This document shows positions 45,481 through 56,690 of a stretch of 64,000 nucleotides of DNA, in pieces. This DNA comes from Isoetes taiwanensis (taxonomy: Eukaryota > Streptophyta > Lycopodiopsida > Isoetales > Isoetaceae): the NCBI GenBank assembly GCA_021234155.1, contig JAJEKV010000297.1, forward strand, positions 248,001-312,000, given 5' to 3'. Position 1 is the first letter of the stretch. Every line of letters starts with the position of its first letter. Below the pieces are notes generated by a model that saw only the letters and a list, made by a program, of their open reading frames with translations, was not told the DNA's origin and searched no databases. Made by a program: the position numbers and the translations under genes.

Positions 45481-46640
45481 CTTCCCCAATGGTATATCTG
45501 CCCAAGTGGCATGTTACAACAAGAAACACCCAGCATATATATATTTTATTTTTATTTTTTTGTGCACCTAGCATTTTGTTTCTTTTGTGCACTTTGGTGA
45601 TTTTTTACAGTGAATCTCTAATTTTAATAAGGTTTAAACATGATCACACCCGATATTTACCTCGCCCCTAGGAGGGCTAAGAGGCGCCTCTAGGAGGAGC
45701 TAAAGGACAGTTTACATGCACCAATATCATCATGACGGTGTCCCGTTTTGCATAGAGAAATCTGAAGAAAAAGTGTTAATGTCACGAATAAGGGCAAGCC
45801 TTTTTCTGTGAATGACTCTCCTCAACGACAGATGTAAATCGCTTTTAAGGGTGCATCCCCATTAGGTCGAATTACGTAGAAATGGCACGTCTTCCTTTGC
45901 AATGTGGCAAACCCAAACAGAAAAACACATATTCCCCAAGTTTCCTTAGATCGGTTTTCTCCTGGGGGCTAGCTTCGAAACTTCTTGTCTACTTCCTAAA
46001 AATTCAAGTTATCTCTCATGCACTTTACTTTATTCTTTTCAGTATACAAAAAAAGTAAAACAAGCTTCCTTTTTTTTTTTTTTCCCTTCCCTTCATCCAT
46101 TTTGTTCATTTGGGCTTCATGCCCTTGTTGATTGTATCCATCGACATTAAAATTTATATCTATCTATCTATGTAACAAATGGCTTCTTGTCCTCTTGATC
46201 TTCCACTTCATAGCAACCAACAAGCTTTAAACACGCCAAAATCCTGGTTGGAATGGGAATGGTGTTCAAGAAGACCCCTTTGATGTGGAAAAAATAGGTT
46301 CTCCTACCTTGACCTCATCCCGCATTGGACAACACTTGTGACCCCCTACTCTGTTCCCAATTTGGATGGAGACACCCATCAAACCCACGCTCAAGCCCAG
46401 ATCCAGGCTCAGACTCAGCCACACTCACAGTCTGATGCCACATTTTATGACAACCTCTGTGACGGTCCTTCGCCCAACACTTGCTGTTACGGAAATACTT
46501 CACACAAAGCCTAAGATCTCATGGGTGCAGAACCTACACGTCGTCCCCAAGTCCCAAGTAATATGTTGCAGTCATCCCCAAGTCTCCCAAGTAATATGTT
46601 GCAGTCTCTAACTCGGGGAAAGACCTTCACCTAGAAGCAA

Positions 46641-46700
46641 CTCGACGTGACCAGCGTCGAGTCCGCACTAGCGAGCTTCGTCAGTGCTTACTCGCTAGTG
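46641..46700. repeat. Two adjacent perfect hairpins
   Basis: CTCGACG-TGACCAG-CGTCGAG (46641-46661) is followed by CACTAGCGAG (46666-46675) pairing with CTCGCTAGTG (46691-46700). Both stems are perfect. A third weak one (GAGTGCTTAACACTC) follows. Confidence 0.75.
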
Positions 46701-47020
46701 CTGAGTGCTTAACACTCGCGGCCTCAGTTTCTGCTTATTCTCCCCGGAGAGTGTGGGCAGACCAAGGTGCAACTAGGCTAGCAACATGATAAAAGATCAA
46801 GTAATTTAGTCTTCTTGCCGAAATATCCTATAGCCTATTTAATCAATATTTAAGATGGAAATCAATCTTGCAAAAGATAAAACTCTAAGTCAATAACAAG
46901 GATGTTTAAATTGATCTTGCAAAAGAAATATCTAGCAAAACTAGAATGATCCTACATGAACAATTATTGGAGTTTAAGCTAAGCCAAAACGAACTCAAAA
47001 AAAAAACCTAAGTGTTCTAC

Positions 47021-47090
47021 TTGCCTAGACTAAGAATTGAACTCCAGTCGCTAGCTTAAAAGGCAAAGGCTTCAACCAATAAACCACCAA
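47021..47090 (-). repeat. tRNA-like relic (Lys-UUU-like anticodon loop)
   Basis: The minus strand has TATTGGTTGAAGCC (A-box-like), a CTTTTAA anticodon-loop-like heptamer and TGGAGTTCAATTC (B-box-like) at tRNA-like spacing. The acceptor and T stems pair poorly, so it is a relic or SINE head and not a functional tRNA. Confidence 0.3.
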
Positions 47091-47905
47091 TGTAATGTTT
47101 ATTATATTTTTCATTTGATTTTATATCTACTATACTATAATTACTATGATATACCCTAACTACGAATGTTTTTGCCCTAAATCCGCCGACCATCTATTTG
47201 AGTTTCGGCCAGAGCTGTAGATGGCCGATCCAGCTGTTCCAGCAGAGAAGAGGTAAGATTGATCTTAGATACATGCAAATGCATTCTTTTCGACATGTAT
47301 ATGGTTTATACCCAAAGAAAGGAGAAAGAACGAAAGGCATCTGGAAGAAAAACTTCGTGTAGCAAGGAAAAGCAATTTACAGCGATTTATTTGCAGGAGG
47401 CAGCACTGTTAATTCAGATCTGATAGAATATATTTGTTGGTGTGCAAGAATAGTCGATTCGTCTCTGTGTTTATTTGTGCCTGATCTTTCTTGTCTACGT
47501 ACACGATTCATGGTTTCTTGTGACATGGATTGTGAAGCCCAAGACCAGACCAAAGATATGTCGAGATCGCAGCCTGGATTCCCTTTTCTTATGAAGACCC
47601 ATCTATTTTCCTTTCCAGCGCAAACAGCAGCCGGATTCCTTTCATTGCACAATGGAAATGATCCCAGAGGGATCTACCGGGTCTGGAATTGGATTAAATA
47701 GGAGAATTTTGGCCCTTGGTTCATATAAGAACCATCAATTCATGGTTTAGAGCAGTAATAAAGAATCGAAATTTACAAACCGTTTTTTTTTTTTTTTTTT
47801 TTTTTTCGATACTTGACCAATAGCTACTCGCTCTTGGATGATTCTCCCCGCCCCCATTTTTTTTTAACAAAGCGTCGGGCATAGCCTTACCTCAAAATTG
47901 CTTCT

Positions 47906-48236
<331 letters not shown>

Positions 48237-48305
<69 letters not shown>
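48237..48305. repeat. (CT)n microsatellite between LINE-A copies 1 and 2
   Basis: About 69 bp of CT with one interruption (CTCCCTC) lie between the tail of copy 1 and the start of copy 2. Confidence 0.95.
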
Positions 48306-48307
<2 letters not shown>

Positions 48308-48643
48308 CGCACAAAACTAGGGCAAAAAAACATGACGGAGATGGGGGCAAGACAGGTCGAGGTGGGGCATCATCGGCTGCTCCTGATGTGGCTGTAGCAG
48401 CGGCACCTGTAAAGCAAGATTTTAAAAAAGGGGAAATATCTGCAGTGAAAACAACAGGGATAATAGCGGAACAGGGGTCTGTAACTCCGGCTACAACAAT
48501 GGAACAGAGGTCTGTAACTTCGGCAGCTGATCCGGGGGCTGTTGCAGCCAAATCCATAACGGTTGAATCAGGGGGCTCGGAAGAATCAGAATCAGCGGCG
48601 GAGGAAGACATGTGTGTGAAAAAACCCATCAGGCCAGAGCAGC

Positions 48644-49375
48644 ATGACTCCGATCATACCAGGTTTAATGGGCATTGGGCAGTTTCATACCCCAGGAGAG
48701 ATGATCATGGGACAGCTGCTATCAGTTATGATGAAAATTTTAGAGTCAATGGAGCAATCTAGGAGGGAAGCAGAGCGGGCAAGAAGAGATGCAGCAGAAC
48801 ACCAGATACAAATGCTGAAATTATTACAAGGTATGAATGAATCCTTATGTTCATTGAAGCAAGAAAATTCAGTTTTAAAGCAGCAAATGGCAAGCATCTC
48901 GGAGGCACCTCGCCCATTACATGATGAGAGAGGAACAGAAGAATTTCAGGAGGCCATAGGCATACTGAATGAGAAGATGGAGCAGCTCACTGATATGCAT
49001 GAAAGAGAAACCAAAGCAAACAACATCCGCATCTCGGGGCTGCCGGAAGAGGAAAATGAAAACACGATGGCTGCAGTGCAAAACTTCTTGGCTGATAACA
49101 TGCAGGTGCAGGTGGACATATTGGATGCATACAGGGTTGGAAAGAAGGGTGAAGGTACTCGCAACATATTGGTGAAGTGTGCAGGCAAGGAGGCTAAGAC
49201 GAGGATTATGCAGAAGCGATCTTTACTAAGGGGGCAACACATCTGGGTAAATGATGACTTGACTAAAATTCAGTTTCAGCAAAGGAAAGATGACATTCTG
49301 AAGATGAAGGAAGCCCGGGCATCTGGAAAGCGTGCATACTGGAGAGGGGGCAAGGCGGCGATCGAGGATGAATAG
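48644..49375 (+). CDS. LINE-A ORF1p-like RNA-binding protein
   Basis: The 243-residue ORF has a coiled coil at roughly residues 35-130 (MEQSRREAERARRDAAEHQI, LKQENSVLKQQMASI, EKMEQLTDMHERE). An L1-type RRM-like segment follows: NNIRISGLPEEENENT, VDILDAYRVGKKGEGTRNIL and RSLLRGQHIWVNDDLT. Such proteins trimerise and coat the LINE RNA. An Ala/Gly/Ser-rich reading at 48310-48680 in another frame (for example KKHDGDGGKTGRGGA) is probably the original N-terminus, separated by one frameshift near 48650. The ORF ends in TAG at 49373-49375, and ORF2 continues in the same frame. Confidence 0.75.
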   Translation: MTPIIPGLMGIGQFHTPGEMIMGQLLSVMMKILESMEQSRREAERARRDAAEHQIQMLKLLQGMNESLCSLKQENSVLKQQMASISEAPRPLHDERGTEEFQEAIGILNEKMEQLTDMHERETKANNIRISGLPEEENENTMAAVQNFLADNMQVQVDILDAYRVGKKGEGTRNILVKCAGKEAKTRIMQKRSLLRGQHIWVNDDLTKIQFQQRKDDILKMKEARASGKRAYWRGGKAAIEDE

Positions 49376-52300
49376 CAAATATCAACTGTCAGGTTAGCCT
49401 GCTGGAATATAAATACATTAAAAAATAGTAAGATATTTACCATGTCAGAAGTTTTAGATAATGTTGATATAATTTTTTTTCTGGAAACATGTGAACATGA
49501 GGAGAAAGGTTTGCCAGATATTTTTGGTTTTACTTTGTTACATTCTGGTTGGAACAATAAGGGATGGAGGCTTAAAAGTTTTGGAGGTATTGCTTGCTAT
49601 GTGTTTGGGGTCCGGGCACGGGATCGCCTGAGGGACAGATCTCTGTGAGATCCTTGAAGTCCGGCAGGGTAAATCCTGAGACACTCTTGTCACGCGGGAT
49701 TTTTGCTAACAGAGGAAAGAACAAGAAAAACTCAGATAAAACAGCAATTGCAATACACAATGAAACACACAAGACACTTGTGGAGAACACGGCAATCCAT
49801 TGATCAAAACAAGTGTACAATGAAGGCTCAAAAGAGCGCACAACAGGCGACCAGCATGTCTGCTCTGTAGTGACACAAAAGAACACTCTGAACCCTCCCG
49901 AAGGAGCAAAAATGCTACAATATATAGGAACACGGAGTGGCCTACGGGCCTGAATCTGATCCTCATCATGACAACGCGTGCTCCACTACTTGGGCACTCG
50001 AACAGGAATCTGAGCTGTCCGCGGCCGTGCTAACAGACAAGTAGTGGCCCGCCGTGGGTCCTACCTTTGGGTCTTCTGCTTCTTGGAGGAGCTTTGACCC
50101 GCCGTGGCGCCTTGTGGATCCCTCTTCTTGGACACCGTGGCCAGTGGGGCCTCGCCCTCATGCAGCAAGTATAGACCTGTGTGTCTGCCAGGCACAGGGC
50201 TAACACTATGCTAGGAATGAAATTACACATGCAATAGAGGTGCGAAGGCATAAGGCATCACCGCAGAGTATCTGGATTGAGCTAGCTGGTAGAACAGGCA
50301 AAATATATGTTGGTGGTTGTTATTTTCCGCCCAGGGATTCACCGGTGTATGATAAGGGGGACCTTGATAGGGATGACCCGTTTTTCCACTTAGAGCAAGA
50401 TATCCTGGCAATGAGTAGAACAGGGGAAGTCTTGCTATTGGGGGATTTTAATGGACGCACTGGTAATAACCAAGCAGCATTGGTAAGTCCAGATGGGAAT
50501 GAGGAGTGGTTGGAGATGATGGATAGTAGGGAACTTGAGAAAACTGGGTGGAATAGGATATCTGATGATATGGTGAAATGGCCAACTCCGCAAGGCCGAC
50601 ATGTTCTACATATGTGTAGTGGTTTTGACATGGTAATTTTCAATGGCACAACAAGATACCCGAGATCGGGTAAATGCACCTGTAAGAATGCAAGCGTGGT
50701 AGACTATGTCATTGCCAAACCTTCCTTTGGGGAACATATTGTTAGCATATCCATTGGGGACGAGAATGAAAACTCGGACCATGTGCCGATATTTGTTGAA
50801 ATAAGGGTGCAATCGCATGGTAGGCAGCGGGTTGATACCACAAAAAAACAACAGTTGCGATTGAGATATGATAAGGCGGAGGAATACAGTGATATATGCG
50901 AGGAGAAAGTCAAGGCTCTTGTGTGGCCGAACTCATTACAGGAGATAAGTGATATGTTGACCAATATTGTGCTTCAATCAGCGGACAGTTGTTTTGTCTC
51001 TTATCGCCAAAAGATGGGATTGGCCCTGCAATGGCTGGTTTGACATGGAATGCAAGCGACAGCGGGAAAAATTCAAATCATCACATGGAGCAGCTAAGGC
51101 ACATGAAAGAAAGGAGTACACTAAGCTGATAAAAAACAAAAAGAGAGTGTATCTATACAGGAAACATGAGAAGATGGTAAAAGGGTTGTTGGTGGACCCA
51201 AAAAAAATTCGAAGCGACTCAAACCTTTGAAAGCATCGCGGATAATGAATTGCAGTAGAGATGCTTATGGCGATGTCTGCGCAAAACTTTATGATGTGCC
51301 GAGGGGGCAAAAAGATGGCAGATGACACCGATACTATGGCAAGTATGTCGACTTTCAATTGTAGAAGATGTACGAGGGGGCCGAGAGACACTAATGGTAC
51401 AAAACATGGTGATGCTTATGACCGTATGGAAGCGCTTAAATGGGCCGGGGAGACGGTTGAAAATAAGCTGGCAGATATGTTTAATCTAGCTTTGGCAGAT
51501 GGCTTCCCTGGGTCATGGCAAGTTAACAGGGTTGTACCATTGCACAAGTTAGGGGATAAAAAAAGATCCCGCAACCATCGACTATCATGGTGGGCGGCTT
51601 GCCAGTATGCAAAACTGTTTGCATCCATTCCGGAGCAAAGGTAAGTATGTGGGCAGAAGACCATAATGTCAGGGCGGTGGGACAGGCGGGTTTTAGGCCC
51701 AAGAAGTCCACGACCGACCATTTAGTCACTCTTAGGCCCATGATGGACTCAGTAGTGGGGAAAAGGAAACCGTTGTATGCTATTTTTGTGGATTTTAGCA
51801 AGGCTTTCGATATGATGAATAGAGAAAATCTGGGACACAGGATGGTGGATCTTGGTATCCCAAAGGAGCTCAGACATGCGGTGAGGGTACTTTATGATAG
51901 GGTACTTGTGCAACTGTCATTTCCTTTTGTGGAATTTTGTGACGAGGTAGTAGAGAGCAATATGGGTGTGAAACAGGGGTGCCCCTTATCACCTACTCTA
52001 TTTGGGTTATTCATAGACCAGTTGGAAGAATGGATAGGAGCACACGGGGGAGATGGCACACCTCTGTATGGATATGTTCTCAGGCTCTTACTGTATGCTG
52101 ATGATATTGTTCTGCTATCCCGAAGCATACATGGGATGCAAAAACACTTAGATGCATTGGCGACATTACGCGATAATCGTGGTATGCGGTGAATCCCTGG
52201 ATAAGACCAAAGTTGTGGTATTTGGGGGCAAATAAGACCGATCACATTCGGCTACATTATATGGGCAAACATTGGAGGTGGTAGATAACTACAAATATCA

Positions 52301-53213
52301 CGGGGGTGAATGTAGATAAGAGCCCCAAGCTGGAACCAGCGGTTGAGCATAGAGTGAATCACGGGCTTAAAGGCACTATATGCTATGCAAAAAGTGTGCT
52401 GTGAGATATGGAATTTTGAGATGAAGCGCATGTTATACAAAGGTATTGGTGCAAAACTGTTGTGCTATATGGGTGTGAAGTCCGGGACCAGGCCTTGCTA
52501 ATGGCAATTTGGAAAAAAGTAGAAAAGATACAAAAGAAATTTTTTCATACCAGACTAGGTACCAAAATGCAAACTCCATACGATATGATGTTGGTAGAGT
52601 GTGGGATGATGCCACTTGAGGTGAAGGCGCTTTGGAGACTCTTACGCTACATGTGTAAAGGTTCTATATGAGTTGCCAAGCAATAGTCTACGACTTGCTA
52701 TAGAGGAAACAAAAACAAGGGCTGGTATCTGAGACATTTGAGAGATGGCTTATAAAATGGGGATGAGTATTCATGATTTAGAAGTACATAAGGAAAATAT
52801 AGAGGGATGGGTCAGGGATAGCTTTTCGACATAAGTCATGGGTGTGCCATTTGTGAAGAAAGAGTATTACAGATTACATATGAACCCTTCCATGCAAAGG
52901 CTATACCTTGGGGAGTCCATATCGGGTAAAATATAGACAAGCGATTGCCGGGATCCGATTGAGCTCTCATCACCTGGGGGTAGAGATTGGGAGATGGGCA
53001 AATATTGCACATGACATTAGACATTGCAGGGTGTGTGATGGAGGGGTGGTGGAGGACGAGACTCATGTCTTGATTTCCTGTCAGGCATATTCGAATATCA
53101 GACTCAAGCATGGGATTTTGGCTACTTCACTTGGTGATTTCTTCTCATATCCAGGATCATGTATTGGGGGATGTATAGTTGATATTCTTAGATGCAGAGA
53201 GGACCTATATTGA
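49376..53213 (+). pseudogene. LINE-A ORF2: APE endonuclease, reverse transcriptase, CCHC
   Basis: Directly after the ORF1 stop the same frame reads RLACWNINTLKN, the first APE motif, and IIFFLETCEHEE with the catalytic Glu. Past the LTR insertion come YFPPRDSPV, LLLGDFNGRTGN, SVVDYVIAKPS and NSDHVPIF, so every endonuclease motif is present. Frameshifts start near 51040. The RT is still readable: AGFRPKKSTTDHL, FVDFSKAFDMMNRE, KQGCPLSPTLFGLFIDQLEE and LLLYADDIVLLSRS (52090). YGCEVRDQALL and KIQKKFFHTRLGTK follow, and the C-terminal CRVCDGGVVEDETHVLISCQ (53030) is a CCHC cluster. At least five frameshifts abolish function. Confidence 0.85.
49602..50205 (-). mobile_element. Solo LTR inserted in LINE-A ORF2 (5-bp TSD CTATG)
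   Basis: The 604-bp insert is bounded by CTATG at 49597-49601 and 50206-50210. On the minus strand it starts TGTTAGCCC and ends CCCCAAACA, the TG...CA ends of an LTR. A TATA-like CTATATATTG lies near the middle on the minus strand, so the LTR is probably antisense to the LINE. No internal retroelement sequence is present, so it arose by LTR-LTR recombination. Removing it and one CTATG restores the endonuclease frame (CYARNEITHAIEVRRHKA). Confidence 0.87.
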
Positions 53214-53323
53214 AACAAAGTGCAGTAGAGGAGATAGAGGTAGAGGAGCCCAGTGTATTATTCTCAGAGGATGCACTGGATGATTTGTTTTATGATTTTG
53301 AAGGCAATGTATAAACGTCTCAT

Positions 53324-53337
53324 AGACCTGGCGGTCT
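53324..53337 (+). promoter_or_regulatory. LINE-A 3' UTR stem-loop
   Basis: AGACC-TGGC-GGTCT lies about 35 bases before the tail. In copy 1 (48184-48197) it is AGGCC-TGGT-GGCCT, a compensatory A-T to G-C change. In copy 3 (61080-61093) four of five pairs remain. It is a candidate recognition site for the LINE reverse transcriptase. Confidence 0.6.
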
Positions 53338-53367
53338 CGAAGCCGAAATAATAAATTTCATTTCATT

Positions 53368-53488
<121 letters not shown>

Positions 53489-53808
53489 GTTGGGCCACAT
53501 GAAAAAAAATTGTCTGAGCACTATCTGGGAGACCATTTCCACCGTATAAGTGAGAGATGAGATGAGCTTCTCTCGAGGTCTTAGCCGTTTATTTTGTTTC
53601 TCCCTCCCCCTTGGAATTTTTGCCTCCTATTTGTCTCCAGGCTGGCCATCCCATATGGGATATTTCTTTCCTCATTCAATCTTCAAAATGAGTGATATGG
53701 GATATTTCGAGCTCTTCTTCCCGCGTCCCATTTCCATTCGAAATCTCTAAAAAATCCATTCCCCACACCTTCGAGGCAGGAAATCTTCACCGATAGCGTC
53801 ATTCAAGC

Positions 53809-55153
53809 ATGGATCCGGTAATTTTAGGTATGATTGCAATGCTTCTTAGGGCTATTTTGCTAGGTTTAGCAATGCAGAAGTTCTGCTTGGATCTCATTCA
53901 AGAGAACTTAACTGGAAAGATCCTATGGCAATAGTCGAGGAAGAAGATTTGAAGAAGACAATACTAGTTTTCAATGTGCATCTTCAATCTTGCTCTTGCA
54001 ACGTCTCGACTAAGAAGACCACTTAGAAGATTAAAGGGTTGTAAGAGGGAGACCACACAATGGGATAACATTGACAATCATGCTTGGAATTGCCTTCCCT
54101 CATTTGAAGATGATATGTAGCATCAGTTTTACAGAATGAAGAGAAGGTCATTTGAAAAATTGGTTGGCCTGATTGTGCCATACCTGATCAGGCCAGGCCA
54201 GAAGGTTAGGCCCCCTGTAGATCCCAGGAAAGCAGTAACCATGGTACTCTACTTTCTTTCTCATAAAGAGATGCCATTGCATGTTGGCCAAAGGTTTTAT
54301 GTTGGAAAGGCCACAGTCCAATAATACACCAAGAAAGTGACTTTAGTTTTAGCATCCAAGACCATGCTTTACAAAAGATTTATTGCCTTACCCTCGGGTC
54401 AAAGACTACTTAATATCATGAAGGAATTTTGGTCTGCCTAATATTTTTGGTGCTGTTGATGGTTCTCACATATTTCTGTACAGAAAGCCATGGAGAAAAG
54501 ACAAAGGGGATGATTATTACAGCAGACACAAGAGACATTCCTGCCTCATGCAAGGTGTAGTAACACACTCTCGAATATTTGTCAATGTATGTGTTAGTAG
54601 AACAGGTTCTGTGCATGATTCCAATCAGTCCAAGAAGAGCCTATTGTACAAGAGGCTAGCATCAAAACAGATTTTGCAGGAACCTATTGTTTAAATGACA
54701 GGAAAAAAGATTAACAGGAGAGGAGAATTATTGGATGCAGATGTAACAGTTAATATACCTCCAATGCTTTTGGGGGATTCAGCTTATCCAAGCAGAAGGT
54801 TTTTGATTAAGGTTTTTCCAGATGGCACAGGTGCTTCTGGCAAGTTCAACAAGAGGATTTGCAAGGGCAGGGTTTGTGTTGATAATGGATTTGGTATAGT
54901 GAAAGAGGAATTCAGAATTTTGAAAGCTCTGCCTATTCATGTTGGTAGGGCAGCCAAGATTATTCATGCTGCCTGTGTGTTGTGGAATTTCTACATAATG
55001 GAAGACCTGGATTTGGAAATGCTCCCTCTAGAAGCAGAATTGCCAGATATTGCCTACTATGAGACCGAGGACATGAATAAGAAATTGAAGAAGAAAGGGG
55101 ATTTGATAAGACATGTAATTTTTCAGAATAGAGATGGTAGAAATTTAGTATGA
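53809..55153 (+). pseudogene. PIF/Harbinger DDE transposase (Harb1)
   Basis: ATG at 53809 starts MDPVILGMIAMLLRAILLGL. After frameshifts the conserved part reads QWDNIDNHAWNCL, RRSFEKLVGLIVPYLIRPGQ and MPLHVGQRFYVGKATVQ, with a TAA in place of the next codon (54322-54324). The first Asp is in FGAVDGSHIFL (about 54450, shifted frame). The second Asp is in MLLGDSAYPSRRFLIK (54770) and the Glu in NGFGIVKEEFRILKAL (54885), so the DDE triad is still readable. The last 152 codons are open. The family (HARBI1-like, DDE_Tnp_4) catalyses cut-and-paste transposition with a Myb-like partner. Three or more lesions inactivate it. Confidence 0.85.
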
Positions 55154-56024
55154 TTCATTCATTTCCATTCATTTCATGTTGTTTGGGTTGTTCCCATTAA
55201 TAAAATGCATTCTGCCATTTGTGGAGCAGAAATATGCACATTGCACATGAACTGTCCTTGAATTAGTGAAAACAAGTTTGCATTAAGAAGTAAAACAATT
55301 GCAGCACCTAATTACTCAATGTTTTCATTTTGTGCACTTGAGCGAATACAACAGAAACTAAACAATGTTTGTATCTCAAGAATGATAAAGTAAAGAAAGT
55401 CTGCATGCGGTTTGCAGACTTTAAACAATGTTTGCACAATGAAACAATGTTTGCACAATGAAAATAAACAAGTGCAGTACTCAATATTCAATGTTTGCTT
55501 TTCATAAATGAACAGATACAGTAGAAAGTTTGCATCTGATTGAAATGAACAAGATAATGAACAAGATAATGAACAATTATAGAAGATGATGAGCTGCTTT
55601 TATTTCAAAAAACTCAGGTCTGTTACATGAACAAATTTAAAGGAAAATAGACTTGCCACAGAAATTTTTGTGGTCCTTGAAATGCTAATAGACAACAACT
55701 AAACACTCCAAAACTCCATGAACCTCCTCCACTTAACTGTAACAACAGCATTTACGAAAAATGTATTAGTGAAAATGACAAATAAACTCAAGTGAGGAAT
55801 ATGTGTGGAAATCCCAAAACCTGTATTCACATTTCATGGATTTACAAAAATACGACCATTTCATCATGGTCTGAATCCAAAATAAGGCCTATGGCCGGTT
55901 CAGTATCATACATTCTTTCAGAGATTTAAACTAAACAAGAAAAAAAAAAAAAAAGACTGAAATAAAAAAAAGGGGCTGAGTTCCTGAAGAGGCGCAGAAA
56001 AAAAAGGTTCTTCACAACAGCAGG

Positions 56025-56375
56025 CTATTCTTGGCAGTTCTCACATGCAACTGAGGGGATCCGGACCTCCCAAAGGCACCATCTACTATGATGCTTGACG
56101 TGAACCAGCTCAAGATGGGCTCTTTGGCAAAAGGGGGCTTGCTCAGCCCATGCAATTAACTCCGCTTCGACAAAGACTTCTTCCATAGCCATGTAGCCAA
56201 GAATAACTCTTTGACTAACGGATACATGGAAGCTCTTGTGCTGCAGCTCCAAAATCTCGTTGGGCTCGACTGTCATACTGCTTGAGGTACTACTCGCTGC
56301 TACCACCATATCGGATGAGCTTGAGGAAGAATACACAGGGAAATGGCGCCGGACCAAGACCTTGCGCCTTGCCAT
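56025..56375 (-). CDS. Conserved third protein of the Harbinger elements, function unknown
   Basis: From ATG at 56375 the ORF encodes 116 residues: a basic start (MARRKVLVRRHFPVY), a Ser-rich linker (residues about 16-38) and a C-terminal domain. That domain has HKSFHVSVSQRVILGYMAME, then AELIAWAEQ, HLELVHVKHHSRWCLWEV and a terminal ACENC. The same pattern recurs in Harb2 at 63343-63948: HKVIHCSFS, EILEWAAN, HMECVYVK, MWCLHEIR and PCDLC. Conservation of WCLxE, HxExVxVK and CxxC between two diverged elements indicates a real gene. I do not recognise the family. The Cys pair suggests metal binding, which is an inference. An upstream in-frame TTG exists but the ATG is preferred. Confidence 0.6.
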   Translation of the reverse strand: MARRKVLVRRHFPVYSSSSSSDMVVAASSTSSSMTVEPNEILELQHKSFHVSVSQRVILGYMAMEEVFVEAELIAWAEQAPFCQRAHLELVHVKHHSRWCLWEVRIPSVACENCQE

Positions 56376-56690
56376 CTTCGAGCCCAAAACAATAAAGATT
56401 CTAGCGCTAGAAACGAGACATGCATAATGGAATTTAAAGAGACGTTGTACGAAACCTTTATGGAATTATACTTTAAAACTAGTCAAGATCAGGAATATTA
56501 CTTCATGCTCATTTAAATTCCAATTGAGATCCCCATACTACGTTGAAAGATAAGTTCCAATCATATTAAACACGAACAAAACATACTCTTTTAACTAACT
56601 TCCATAAGCTGAAGAACATAACAGAAACTAAAAAATAAAAAAATTGAAAATGACAGTGCAGGACAAAGGTCCATACCTCTGAATTTCATA

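Larger units (their letters stand above)
45485..47900. other. No gene recognised; short repeats and hairpins only
   Basis: The stretch contains a 31-bp duplication (46545-46606, CCCCAAGTC...GTTGCAGTC), a hairpin pair at 46641-46700, a tRNA-like relic at 47021-47090 and a T-run at 47786-47807. ORFs at 46366 and 47377 are unassigned. Confidence 0.4.

Noticed and set aside
49572-49969. Minus-strand ORFs of 87-104 codons inside LINE-A
   Set aside because: They lie in the solo LTR (49602-50205), bounded by a perfect duplication, and have no protein homology.
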